Assembly: GCF_013376095.1 (NCBI RefSeq)
Contig: NZ_JAAMFN010000013.1
Location: 34,129 to 98,128, forward strand
Length of the DNA: 64,000 bases
DNA from: Arthrobacter sp. SDTb3-6
Lineage (GTDB): Bacteria > Actinomycetota > Actinomycetes > Actinomycetales > Micrococcaceae
Reading direction: 5' to 3'
The notes beneath the pieces were generated by a model. It was not told the DNA's origin. It ran no database searches and saw only the letters and a list, made by a program, of their open reading frames with translations. Made by a program: the position numbers and the translations under genes. Shown here in pieces: positions 38,287 through 48,932 of this stretch (position 1 is its first letter; each line of letters starts with the position of its first letter).

Positions 38287-38445
38287 CTAGCGGTGCAGGG
38301 CGCTTCTGCGCGTCCAACCAACGGCGCCGGTGATGATGAACAGCACTATGCCGATGATTGCCAGCCAGATCAGGCCCTTCAACGTGAATCCGAGAATGGC
38401 AATGATTGCCCAAATGACAAGGAGCAGCACTATCAACCCAACCAT
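38287..38445 (-). CDS. Small hydrophobic membrane protein (52 residues)
   Basis: Starts at ATG 38445 with the near-perfect ribosome site AAAGGAGGTGG. The product is almost entirely two membrane helices (GLIVLLLVIWAIIAILGF and LIWLAIIGIVLFIITGAVGW) ending in a basic tail TRRSALHR. This fits the small stress-associated hydrophobic proteins of actinobacteria, but I do not assign a family. It is read leftward toward the DJ-1 gene, about 250 bp away. Confidence 0.75.
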   Translation of the reverse strand: MVGLIVLLLVIWAIIAILGFTLKGLIWLAIIGIVLFIITGAVGWTRRSALHR

Positions 38446-39203
38446 TTTTCCACCTCCTTTACGTCCGCGCCGGCCCCGGAGGTCCGGACTGTCAAGGACC
38501 GCTCCGACCTCGGGGCCGGGCAGCGTCGATGTGATGGCCGGGGCTGCTTCCCGGGTTTGATGGAATGCGGACCACCTGCGGTGTACATGCCTTGGAATTC
38601 ATCCGGCAGTGCTAACCCGCATCCCCTGGCCGCCATGGCGGCTGACTTCCAACGCTATTCCCATTCGCGTCCATCCGCAATGACTTGCCTATCCACCGGA
38701 GGGACGTCAACGCCGGTCCAGTGTGGCTTTGTCTTCCACGTCCAGCAGGCCCGCCGCAGGCAAACGGGCCTGTTAGGACCGGAACGACGGGTCCGCGCCG
38801 CGTTGATACACGCTGTGGTGATTGAGGTGATGGACGAGCCCCGCCGGCTGACACGAAGGGACCGCCCGACGGTGGGGGCAACCCATGATCGCCGTGCCGC
38901 CCCGGCCAGGGTCCACGGGCCGGGGCGGTGGCCACCCGGACGGCATGCGCAGGGGCCGGAAAGGCCAACCACCAGGGCCGCCGTGCATCCGAACCCGGCC
39001 CCGCAGACATTGGCCGCTCCGGCCACCCGCTGTGGACAAGGACCGGCGTCAGCGCTAGCGTCAAGAGTAGTTGAGGTCATACGCCAGGCCCGCCGCGAGC
39101 ACCCCTGAAAGGGTTGGCGGCGCATGTTCACAACCGTGGCACCCCACATCGCCGGCAAGCAACGCCGGCCGGAAACCGCCGCGATCTTGCCGAAGGATGT
39201 CCC
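38446..39203. other. Divergent intergenic region, no gene recognised
   Basis: 758 bp between the small membrane gene and the SDR. Open frames exist on both strands but have arginine/proline-rich shadow composition. A 14-bp palindrome GCCGCCATGGCGGC lies at about 38629. Confidence 0.5.
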
Positions 39204-40292
39204 ATGACCACTTCCACGGAACCTGCAACCAACAACCACGGCGCATCTGCCTCCCCTGCCCCATCGACAGCGGCCGCCGATGCCCGCCCTCCCGGGCGCG
39301 TCGTCGTCGTCACCGGGTCCAGCGGCGGGATCGGACGGGCCACCGCTGTCGCCTTCGCCCGCACGGGGGCCAAGGTGGCGCTCCTGGCCCGCGGAACAGC
39401 CGGGCTCACGGCCGCGGCGGCAGAGGTGGCCGCTGCCGGGGGGACGCCGCTTCCCCTGGAAGTGGACGTGTCCGTCGCCGACGAAGTGGACGCAGCTGCC
39501 ACGCGCATTGAGGCAGAGCTCGGCCCCGTCGACGTGTGGGTCAATGTCGCCTTTACGTCCGTCTTCGCACCGTTCACGGAGATCAGCCCTGACGAATTCA
39601 AGCGCGTCACCGAAGTCTCCTACTTGGGCTACGTCTACGGCACCATGGCCGCCCTGCGATGCATGGTCCCCCGGAACCGCGGAACGATCGTCCAGGTGGG
39701 CTCCGCGCTGGCCTACCGGGGCATCCCGCTGCAGAGCGCCTACTGCGGCGCCAAGCACGCCATCCAGGGATTCAACGAGGCCCTGCGGTGCGAACTGCTT
39801 CACGACCGCAGCGGAATCCACACCACCATGGTCCAAATGCCGGCCGTCAACACGCCCCAGTTCTCCTGGGTGTTGTCCCGGCTCCCACGCAAGGCCCAGC
39901 CGGTGCCGCCCATCTATCAGCCCGAGGTGGCCGCCAGGGCCGTGATCTACGCGGCCGACCATCCCAGGCGGCGCGAATACTGGGTGGGCGGCAGCACCAT
40001 GAAGGTCCTCGCCGCCAACGCCATCGTCCCGGCCGTACTGGACCGGTACCTGGCCCGCACAGGCTATGAATCACAACAGACCGATGAGGCGAAGCCGGCG
40101 GACCAGCCGGCCAACCTGTGGGAACCGGCCGACGTCGAACGCGACTTCGGCGCGCACGGCGCTTTTGACGACAGGTCAGCCCCCGCCAGCAGCCAGTTGT
40201 GGGCCTCCCAGCATCACGGGCTGCTGGTGTCCGGGACGGCACTCGTTGGTGCCGCCGCGGCACTGGCACTGGTGCGGCGGCTGTTGCGATGA
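39204..40292 (+). CDS. Short-chain dehydrogenase with C-terminal membrane anchor
   Basis: 362 residues from ATG 39204 (GAAGGATG upstream). Rossmann motif TGSSGGIG, catalytic Tyr/Lys in SAYCGAKHAIQGF. A variant NVAF stands where NNAG usually is. After the SDR core an extra 80 residues end in a hydrophobic helix (LLVSGTALVGAAAALALV) and basic tail, so the enzyme is probably membrane-tethered. First gene of a seven-gene operon; its stop overlaps the next start (ATGA). Substrate unknown; the operon suggests a sugar or sugar-acid redox role. Confidence 0.87.
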   Translation: MTTSTEPATNNHGASASPAPSTAAADARPPGRVVVVTGSSGGIGRATAVAFARTGAKVALLARGTAGLTAAAAEVAAAGGTPLPLEVDVSVADEVDAAATRIEAELGPVDVWVNVAFTSVFAPFTEISPDEFKRVTEVSYLGYVYGTMAALRCMVPRNRGTIVQVGSALAYRGIPLQSAYCGAKHAIQGFNEALRCELLHDRSGIHTTMVQMPAVNTPQFSWVLSRLPRKAQPVPPIYQPEVAARAVIYAADHPRRREYWVGGSTMKVLAANAIVPAVLDRYLARTGYESQQTDEAKPADQPANLWEPADVERDFGAHGAFDDRSAPASSQLWASQHHGLLVSGTALVGAAAALALVRRLLR

Positions 40293-40621
40293 GGACGCTG
40301 GAGCTCGTGCGCGCCTGCTATGGCGCGTGCGAGCTGATTTGGCCGTCGGGCGTCTACCGGGTGCTGTCAGGAGGCCCCCCTCCCAAGGGAGCCGTCACCA
40401 TTGTGCGGGTCCTGGGTGCCCGGCACGTGGCCCAGGCCGCGCTGCTGGCCGGCGCTGACCGGCTGGCCGCCCCGCACGGACTGCACCGGGTGTTTTCACT
40501 CGTCGACGCCGCACACTGCGCCACCATGGTGGCCCTCGCCGCCGGATCCCGGCGCCTGCGCCGCCCCGCACGGAGGGACGCCGTAATCGCCGGGTCCTTC
40601 GCCCTGCTGGAGAACAGATGA
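40289..40621 (+). CDS. Small membrane protein of unknown function
   Basis: 110 residues; the ATG at 40289 overlaps the SDR stop. Hydrophobic stretches (VLGARHVAQAALLAGA, AAHCATMVALAAG) suggest two or three helices, with a basic C-terminal region. No family recognised. Its stop region (ATGA at 40618) offers a second possible start for the next gene. Being inside the operon, it may help anchor or supply electrons to the enzymes. Confidence 0.7.
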   Translation: MRTLELVRACYGACELIWPSGVYRVLSGGPPPKGAVTIVRVLGARHVAQAALLAGADRLAAPHGLHRVFSLVDAAHCATMVALAAGSRRLRRPARRDAVIAGSFALLENR

Positions 40622-40686
40622 ACGGTCCGCTGCGGGCCGCAGGAACCCGCCCAACCCACGCACAAGGTACTGACAGGAGAGCCACA

Positions 40687-41169
40687 ATGACCGCCCCTTT
40701 TAGCCGGCACGAGAAATCACCCGAACTGGTTGCCGAAGCATTGGTCGGCATCGACCGGATGGTGCGCAACATCGAAACCGGCCGGTTCGAGCGGTCCCTG
40801 TCCGCGGTGACCGCCGTCGGATCGCTGGTCACGGCGGCGGAGATCTTTTTCGAGCACGACAAGGCCAGCTTCGGCGACCCTTGGATGTGGGCTCCCGTTG
40901 TCCTCGGCCCCGTGGGTGCGGCGGCCGGGGTGGCAGGGTTCTTCAGCCGGCGCATGGCGAAGACGGCCCTGCCGGTGGCGTCCGCACTGATTGTGGCCAA
41001 CGGGCTCCAGGGCACTTGGCTGCACGCCCGTGGCATTGCGGAGAAGCCAGGCGGCTTCGGCAACCTGCGCTACAACATGGAGATGGGTCCGCCGCTGCTC
41101 GCCCCGCTGCTGGTCACGATGGTCGGGGCGATGGGGCTGCTGGCGGGCATCCTGAGGCGGGAACGGTGA
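40687..41169 (+). CDS. Membrane protein of unknown function
   Basis: 160 residues from ATG 40687 with AGGAGAGCC upstream (an ATG at 40618 in frame is less likely). Four hydrophobic helices: VTAVGSLVTAAEIFF, WAPVVLGPVGAAAGVAGFF, ALPVASALIVANGLQG and LLAPLLVTMVGAMGLLAGIL. A short motif FGNLRYNMEMGPP precedes the last helix. No name known. It overlaps the next gene by 4 nt, so it is probably part of the same membrane dehydrogenase system. Confidence 0.75.
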   Translation: MTAPFSRHEKSPELVAEALVGIDRMVRNIETGRFERSLSAVTAVGSLVTAAEIFFEHDKASFGDPWMWAPVVLGPVGAAAGVAGFFSRRMAKTALPVASALIVANGLQGTWLHARGIAEKPGGFGNLRYNMEMGPPLLAPLLVTMVGAMGLLAGILRRER

Positions 41170-41824
41170 GCGCCCCCGCGACAGGGGGCTCCAAGGCGCT
41201 GCCCCTCACAGAGCGTGACGGCGGGCGACGGTTCCCGGGACTGCACTCCGCGGAGCTGTCCGGGAACTGGGATCCTGCCACGGAGTCGGTTGTGATGCAG
41301 CGCCTGGGCAACCAGCCACACATGCGCTACCTGACGCCGGCCGAAGAGGCCGCCGCGGACGCGCTGTTCAACCAACTGCTGGGCCAGAAAGAGGAACCGC
41401 GCATTCCAATTGTGCAAATGGTGGACGCCCGCCTCGCCGAGGCTGCCACGGACGGCTGGCACTACCAGGGGATGCCGGAGGACGGCCGGGCCTGGAAAAT
41501 CTCCCTGGCCTGGCTGGACGACGACGCCCGGCTGCGTTGCGGCAGCACGTTTGCGCGCGCCGGTTGGCACGAGCAGCACCGGGTCCTGCAAAGCGTCCAA
41601 AATCTCGGGAAGGACAACTGGCACGAATGGCCGGCGTCCCATGTCTGGAGCCTGTGGACACGCTACGGCTGCACCGCCTTCTATTCACATCCATGGGCGT
41701 GGGACGAGATTGGCTTCACCGGCCCAGCCTATCCACGCGGTTACAAAAACCTTGGCCTGGACGCCCGGGAGCCGACCGAAGTGGCTGATGCACGGCCCCG
41801 CCAAGACCCGTTGCGGAGGCAATC

Positions 41825-41828
<4 letters not shown>
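41166..41828 (+). CDS. Gluconate 2-dehydrogenase subunit 3-like protein
   Basis: 220 residues from GTG 41166, overlapping the previous stop. The segment RYLTPAEEAAADALFNQLL, then VDARLAEAATDGWHYQGMPE, is typical of the subunit-3 family that partners GMC flavoproteins in membrane gluconate and related sugar dehydrogenases. Usual members begin with a twin-arginine signal; none is obvious here. Its stop overlaps the start of the GMC gene (ATGA), consistent with a heteromer. Confidence 0.8.
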
Positions 41829-43474
<1,646 letters not shown>

Positions 43475-43486
43475 AAGGACACCATC

Positions 43487-45280
43487 ATGGCCAAGCAAAC
43501 AGTTGCAGACTTCCTGCTCAACCGCCTGCGAGAATGGGGGGTGGACCACGTGTTCGCGTTCCCCGGCGACGGGATCAACGGCACGCTCGCCGCATTTGGC
43601 AGGGCAGGGAACAAACCCAAGTTCGTCCAGTCCAGGCACGAGGAGATGTCCGCTTTTGAAGCCGTGGGCTACGCGAAGTTCACGGGCCGCCTGGGCGTGT
43701 GCATGGCGACCTCGGGACCCGGCGCCATCCACGTTCTCAACGGCCTGTACGACGCAAAACTGGACCATGTGCCCGTCGTGGCCATCGTGGGCCAGACGGC
43801 GCAAAGCGCCTTGGGGGGCGCGTACCAGCAGGAGGTGGACCTGCTGAGCCTGTTCAAGGACGTCGCCAACAACTACGTCCAAATGGTCACCGTCCCCGAA
43901 CAGCTGCCCAACGTCCTGGACCGCGCCGTCCGGATCGCCTTGGCCGAAAGGGCGCCGACGGCGATCATCATTCCCTCCGACGTGCAGGAACTGCCCTATT
44001 CCGCCCCCACCCACGAGTTTAAGATGGTCCCTTCGAGCCTTGGCGTGCAGTGGCCGACCATCACCCCCGACGCCGCGGGCATCCGGGAGGCGGCCGCCAT
44101 CCTCAACGCCGGCAGGAAGGTGGCCATGCTGGTCGGCACCGGGGCCAAGGGCGCCGGGGCGGAGCTGATGGAGGTGGCGGACCTGCTGGGCGCCGGCGTG
44201 GCCAAGGCGCTGCTCGGCAAGGACGTCCTGTCCGACGAACTTCCCTACGTCACCGGTTCCATCGGACTGCTCGGCACGCGGCCCAGCTACGAAATGATGC
44301 GCGACTGCGACACGCTGCTGACCGTCGGCTCCAGCTTCCCCTACACCCAGTTCCTGCCGAAACCAGGGCAGGCCAGGGCGGTGCAGATCGACATTGACCC
44401 GAAAATGATTGGCCTCCGCTACGGGTACGAGCGCAACATTGTCGGGGACGCCAAAACGACGCTGGAAGCCTTGATCCCGCTGCTACGTCCCCGCGAAGAC
44501 ACCTCCTGGCGCACCACCATCGAGGACAACGTGGCGCGCTGGTGGGAAACGATGGACATGGAGGCCAACGTCTCCGCGAATCCCATCGACCCCATGATGC
44601 TGTTTTCCGAATTGTCGCGGCGGCTGCCGTCCAATGCCATCGTCACGGCCGACTCGGGCTCCAGCGCCAATTGGTACGCCCGCCAGCTGCGCTTCCGCGA
44701 TGCCATGCGCGGCTCCCTGTCCGGCGCGCTGGCCACCATGGGTCCTGCCGTGCCGTACGCCATCGGGGCGAAGTTTGGCTGCCCGGAGCGCCCCGTCGTC
44801 GCCTTCGCCGGTGACGGCGCCATGCAGATGAACGGCATGGCGGAGCTGATCACCATCAAGCACTACTGGCAGGAGTGGGCCGATCCTCGCCTGATCGTGG
44901 CGGTCCTGCACAACGACGACCTGAACCAGGTCACCTGGGAGATGCGCGCCATGGAGGGCGCACCGGCCTTTGAGGAGTCGCAGACCCTGCCGGACGTGCC
45001 GTACGGCGAATTCGCCAACCTGATCGGGCTGCAGGGCATCACGGTGGAAAGCCCCGACGACGTCGGACCGGCCTGGGAACGGGCCCTTGCGGCAGACCGG
45101 CCCACCGTGCTGGACGTGCACGTCGATCCCGACATTCCGCCCATCCCGCCACACGCCACGCTGGAGCAGGCGATGGACAGCGCCAAGTCGGTCCTCAAGG
45201 GCGACTCCAGCGCCTGGGGCTTCATCAAGGAGGGAGTGAAGACCAAGCTGCAGGAGGCCCTCCCCCACAAGGAGGGCTGA
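43487..45280 (+). CDS. ThDP-dependent enzyme, pyruvate oxidase/acetolactate synthase-like
   Basis: 597 residues from ATG 43487 (GAAAGGACACC upstream). The ThDP-activating Glu lies in SRHEEMSAFEAVGYAK, and the Mg-ThDP motif in GDGAMQMNGMAELITI. Central cofactor domain AMLVGTGAKGAG. The sequence resembles PoxB-type enzymes, which decarboxylate pyruvate with FAD and quinone, and is often called thiamine-pyrophosphate-requiring protein. In this operon it could decarboxylate a keto acid made by the flavoprotein or the enolase-superfamily enzyme. Confidence 0.88.
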   Translation: MAKQTVADFLLNRLREWGVDHVFAFPGDGINGTLAAFGRAGNKPKFVQSRHEEMSAFEAVGYAKFTGRLGVCMATSGPGAIHVLNGLYDAKLDHVPVVAIVGQTAQSALGGAYQQEVDLLSLFKDVANNYVQMVTVPEQLPNVLDRAVRIALAERAPTAIIIPSDVQELPYSAPTHEFKMVPSSLGVQWPTITPDAAGIREAAAILNAGRKVAMLVGTGAKGAGAELMEVADLLGAGVAKALLGKDVLSDELPYVTGSIGLLGTRPSYEMMRDCDTLLTVGSSFPYTQFLPKPGQARAVQIDIDPKMIGLRYGYERNIVGDAKTTLEALIPLLRPREDTSWRTTIEDNVARWWETMDMEANVSANPIDPMMLFSELSRRLPSNAIVTADSGSSANWYARQLRFRDAMRGSLSGALATMGPAVPYAIGAKFGCPERPVVAFAGDGAMQMNGMAELITIKHYWQEWADPRLIVAVLHNDDLNQVTWEMRAMEGAPAFEESQTLPDVPYGEFANLIGLQGITVESPDDVGPAWERALAADRPTVLDVHVDPDIPPIPPHATLEQAMDSAKSVLKGDSSAWGFIKEGVKTKLQEALPHKEG

Positions 45281-45281
45281 G

Positions 45282-46385
45282 ATGGACGCGGACCCCGCCG
45301 TCGAGGAACTGAAAACCGCAGCCTATAAAGTGCCCACCGACGCCCCGGAGGGGGACGGCACCTTTGCGTGGGACTCCACCACCCTGGTCCTGGTGCAGGC
45401 GAGCGCCGGCGGCGTGACAGGCTTGGGGTGGACGTACGGCCCCGCCGCATGTTCGGCTCTCGTCGGGGAAGTCCTCTCCCCTGCGGTACAGGGCCTGCCC
45501 GCCCTCGACGTCGGCCGCGCCGCCCAGGCGATGGCGCAGGCAACACGCAACACCCCGCGTCCGGGGATGGCCGCCTACGCCATCTCAGCGGCCGACTGCG
45601 CGCTCTGGGACTTGAAGGCCCGGCTGCTCCACCTGCCGTTGCACCGCCTGCTGGGTGCCGTGCGGGACGAGGTTGCGGTCTACGGCAGCGGCGGTTTCAC
45701 CACATACAACGAAGCCCAGCTCGCCGGGCAGCTGGGCGGCTGGGTTCACGGCCAGGGAATCCCCCGGGCCAAGATGAAGATCGGCGAGTCGTTTGGCACT
45801 GAGGAAGGGCGGGACGTGGAGAGGATGCGCCAGGCCCGCGACATCATCGGCCCCAATGCGGCATTGTTCGTCGACGCCAACGGCGCCTACACGGCAAAAC
45901 AGGCCATCCGGATCATGGCCAAGGTTCGTGAGCTGGACATCAGCTGGTTTGAGGAGCCCGTCTCCTCGGACAACCTTGCGGGCCTGCGCGAGGTCCGCGA
46001 ACGCGTGGACGCAGACGTGGCCGCGGGCGAATACGGCACGGACCTTGCCTACTACCGGCGCATGTGTGTCGCGGATGCCCTGGACTGCGTGCAGGCCGAC
46101 GTCTCCCGGTGCGGAGGCATCAGCGAGTGGTTGCGCATTGCGGCGCTCGCGGCTGCCTGCAACCTGGAAATATCCGGCCACTGTGCCCCGCACATGACCG
46201 TCCATGCCGCGGCAGCCACCCCCAACTTCAGGCACCTGGAATGGTTCCATGACCATGTCCGCATCGAAAACCTGTTTTTCGAGGGCTGCCTTGACCCGCA
46301 CGGCGGGGCCCTGCGCCCCTCCACGGAGCCGGGCAACGGGCTGGCCGTCCGGACCGGCGCGATGGAGGAATACCGGGTCGCCTAA
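45282..46385 (+). CDS. Enolase-superfamily (mandelate racemase-like) acid-sugar dehydratase
   Basis: 367 residues from ATG 45282, one base after the previous stop. The metal and acid/base residues of the superfamily can be followed: RAKMKIG (the K-x-K acid/base), FVDANGAY (Asp), WFEEPVSSDN (Glu), AAGEYG (Glu) and the His in SGHCAPHM. A Kx-K with late His is the mandelate racemase-type set. Most bacterial members dehydrate aldonic or uronic acids to 2-keto-3-deoxy acids, which fits the Entner-Doudoroff genes at 1-1549. Exact sugar unknown. Confidence 0.87.
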   Translation: MDADPAVEELKTAAYKVPTDAPEGDGTFAWDSTTLVLVQASAGGVTGLGWTYGPAACSALVGEVLSPAVQGLPALDVGRAAQAMAQATRNTPRPGMAAYAISAADCALWDLKARLLHLPLHRLLGAVRDEVAVYGSGGFTTYNEAQLAGQLGGWVHGQGIPRAKMKIGESFGTEEGRDVERMRQARDIIGPNAALFVDANGAYTAKQAIRIMAKVRELDISWFEEPVSSDNLAGLREVRERVDADVAAGEYGTDLAYYRRMCVADALDCVQADVSRCGGISEWLRIAALAAACNLEISGHCAPHMTVHAAAATPNFRHLEWFHDHVRIENLFFEGCLDPHGGALRPSTEPGNGLAVRTGAMEEYRVA

Positions 46386-46436
46386 GCGCCCCCTCATTCC
46401 GGCCCAGAGGTGCCGCTTCCCCCGGACCGGGCCTGG

Positions 46437-48209
46437 TCAGATGTCGATCGGGGCATGCCCGCCTCCCGGTTCGGCAAGGCGCCGGGAGGCTTCCAACATG
46501 GCCGCATGGACAAAGCCCTGCGGGAAGTTGCCGCGCAGCTGGCGCTGCTCGATGTCGTATTCCTCCGTAAACAGGCCCGGCGAACCGCAGGCCGCACGGT
46601 TCCGTTCGAACCAACGAACCGCTTCCTTTTCCTCCCCGTGGAGGTGCAGCGCGGTCGCCATGGTGAAACCACACAGCAGAAACGCGCCCTCGGCGTCGGC
46701 CAGCGGCCGGGCGTCCTGGCTGAAGCGGTACAGGAACCCCTGCCTGCCCAGCTCGCGATGGATGGCAGAGAGCGTCACCGCGCTGCGGACGTCGTCGGGC
46801 GTCAGGGCCCCGCGAACAATCGGCATAAGCAACGAACCGTCCACCCGCTCATCCCCGGGCGCCCGCTGCCACCGACCGGTCGGGTGGAGACAATCCTCGG
46901 ACACGTCGGCGGCGATCACGTCCGCCAAAACAGCCCACTGTGAACCCTGGGCGGCAGGCGCGTGCCTCGCGATGGCACGCAGCCCGGCCACGCAAATCAG
47001 CCGCGAATGCGCCCACCTCCGGTTGTCCAGCTCCCAGATCCCGGCGTCCGGCTCCCGCCAGCGCTCCTCTATCGCGGCTATGCACGTCTCAACCGCGCGC
47101 CAATGGTCCAGTTCCAGCCGGTCGAGCCCGGCGGCGGCCGCAAAGAGCAGCAGGCACTCCCCGAAGGCGTCAAGCTGGAATTGTTTGTTGACCCAGTTGC
47201 CCACCTTGCTGGAACCTCCCGGGTAGCCGGGCAGCCCCAGTTCGACTTCATCGGGAACCCTGCCACAGTCAACCGTGTAGGCCGGTTTCATCCGGGGGCC
47301 GTCGGCGAGCAGCCTTCCGGTCACGAAGCGTACAGCATCATCCAACAAATCAAGGGCGCCACAGGCGGCCGCGGCCTCGCCGGCGAAGCACTGGTCGCGG
47401 ATCCAGGCGTAGCGGTAGTCGTAGTTGCGGTTCGCGTTGGCCCGCTCAGGCAGTCCCATCGTCGCCGCGGCCACCATGGCACCATCCGCCCCGGTCATCC
47501 CCCGCAGGACGGCATATGACTGGCGCGCATCGTCGGGCGCGATGGTGTTGCCCATGCCCGGGACGGCCTTCCGCCAGGCTTCCTCGGTCGCAATCCAGGA
47601 CGCGTCCGGATCCGGCGGGGTGCGTGGAAGGCGCACCGAGGACACTTCCAGCACCAGGTCGTGTTCCGCGCCTTCCTCAACATCAACCTCCATCGACAAC
47701 ACGCCGTCGTCGATCCGGGCCCCCGCCGCCCCGGTGAGGCGGATGCGCAGGTCCCCAGACCGCGCCGTCCATACCCCCTCGGACAATGACAGGCGGGTCA
47801 TCCGGTGCCGGCCGAAGTTGGCACGGGCGTCCAACACCACCCTGACGCGCGCCGGACCCGCCACGCCGCGGATGCGGCGAAGGATGACGGCCCGCTCTGG
47901 CTCGCCCGGGTACATGAGGGCCTCGCGGCATCCGATCTGGCCGGCATTCGTGGTCCAGCGGCTGTTCCAGATGAGCGTCCCGTCCTCGTAACTGCCGCCC
48001 CAGACGGAGTGCAGATCCGTGGGAGTCACACCAAATACCCCCGGCCCGCCGATCAGGGCCGAGAACACCGCTCCGCTGTGCCAGCGCGGCGCGCACATCC
48101 ACACCACGTCGCCGCGCGGGCCAAGAAGCGCCCCCCGTTCACCGTCAGCGAGCATGGCGTACTCGCGCAGCACGTGGGGCGGGAAGGGTTCATTCGAATC
48201 GTGCAACAT
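46437..48209 (-). CDS. Glycoside hydrolase family 15 protein (glucoamylase/trehalase-like)
   Basis: 590 residues, intact. The N-terminal super-sandwich is followed by the (alpha/alpha)6 barrel with RNYDYRYAWIRDQCF. The two catalytic glutamates are in GIWELDNRRW and TEEYDIEQRQLRGNFPQ. No signal peptide, so intracellular, as in the bacterial GH15 proteins that cleave trehalose or short glucans. Converges with the oxidative operon 51 bp away without a clear terminator. A trehalose/glycogen stress role is a family inference. Confidence 0.9.
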   Translation of the reverse strand: MLHDSNEPFPPHVLREYAMLADGERGALLGPRGDVVWMCAPRWHSGAVFSALIGGPGVFGVTPTDLHSVWGGSYEDGTLIWNSRWTTNAGQIGCREALMYPGEPERAVILRRIRGVAGPARVRVVLDARANFGRHRMTRLSLSEGVWTARSGDLRIRLTGAAGARIDDGVLSMEVDVEEGAEHDLVLEVSSVRLPRTPPDPDASWIATEEAWRKAVPGMGNTIAPDDARQSYAVLRGMTGADGAMVAAATMGLPERANANRNYDYRYAWIRDQCFAGEAAAACGALDLLDDAVRFVTGRLLADGPRMKPAYTVDCGRVPDEVELGLPGYPGGSSKVGNWVNKQFQLDAFGECLLLFAAAAGLDRLELDHWRAVETCIAAIEERWREPDAGIWELDNRRWAHSRLICVAGLRAIARHAPAAQGSQWAVLADVIAADVSEDCLHPTGRWQRAPGDERVDGSLLMPIVRGALTPDDVRSAVTLSAIHRELGRQGFLYRFSQDARPLADAEGAFLLCGFTMATALHLHGEEKEAVRWFERNRAACGSPGLFTEEYDIEQRQLRGNFPQGFVHAAMLEASRRLAEPGGGHAPIDI

Positions 48210-48341
48210 GCTGCGAGTCTAAACTCTGGGCAACGCGGCGGCCAGCATCCCCGCACCACCCAAAAGCACATGGACCACTCCCACGTGTAACCGCCCGTCA
48301 ACGACCTGGCGACACTGACCTGGCTGGGCCGGATTGGCCGA

Positions 48342-48610
48342 ATGCAGCGTGCGTTGGAAGAGGACCACCCCGAACCGGTCATTTCGCGGATGCGCAGCGA
48401 GCTGCAGGCCAGGAAGGTGGTTGTGGACTGGAGCCAGAACAACGCGAATAAAACCACCGCGGCCCCATACCCGGCGCGGGGAAGGTCCCGTCCCCGGGCG
48501 GCCGCCCCGCAGCTGGGGCGACGTGGCCTCGTCCTTGCCCGCACGGCTGGACCACACTGCGGTTCCCCGGCCGGTACGGACGCTGCCAGGCGCCCCGCCT
48601 GGCACGCCCG
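48342..48610 (+). pseudogene. ligD: Relic of LigD polymerase domain
   Basis: The frame at 48342 reads ALEEDHPEPVISRMRSELQA, then KVVVDWSQNNANKTTAAPY, the diagnostic core of the bacterial NHEJ LigD primase/polymerase domain (normally DWSQN-x-x-KTT-x-APYSLR). After 48513 the match continues one frame over (RPPRSWGDVASSLPARLDH). Both the metal-binding N-terminal part and the ligase domain are absent. This is a fragment left by deletion, not a gene. Confidence 0.65.
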
Positions 48611-48932
48611 GAACCCGCCGTTGCGCAGCCCTGTGAGCCAGCCATGAATTTCAGCCGGAAGCTGTGGCTCGAACGCCTCATGGCCAATCACACCAACAGA
48701 CGTTATGGCGGGGGGAAGGGCGCCAGGTCCGGCGGCGTCGGCATACCGTCCGGCCCGGCTTGCGCGTCGAACATGACAGGGTCCGGGAAGACTGGACACC
48801 GCGGACAATAAAGCATGGACAAGCGACCATGGCGGGCCTACCCTCTAAGCAGGACGGGCCCGGCCACGCCGTTGACCGCCCCACACCACTTCAGCGGTTC
48901 CATGCGGATACTTCGGGAATGGCGGGACCGCG
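48611..48932. other. Intergenic, nothing recognised
   Basis: 322 bp between the LigD relic and the glutamate-cysteine ligase gene. No supported ORF or clear signal. Confidence 0.5.

Noticed and set aside
38655..39962. Long antisense ORF (435 codons) over the SDR
   Set aside because: Arg/Gly/His-rich shadow composition; the SDR on the plus strand has full motifs.
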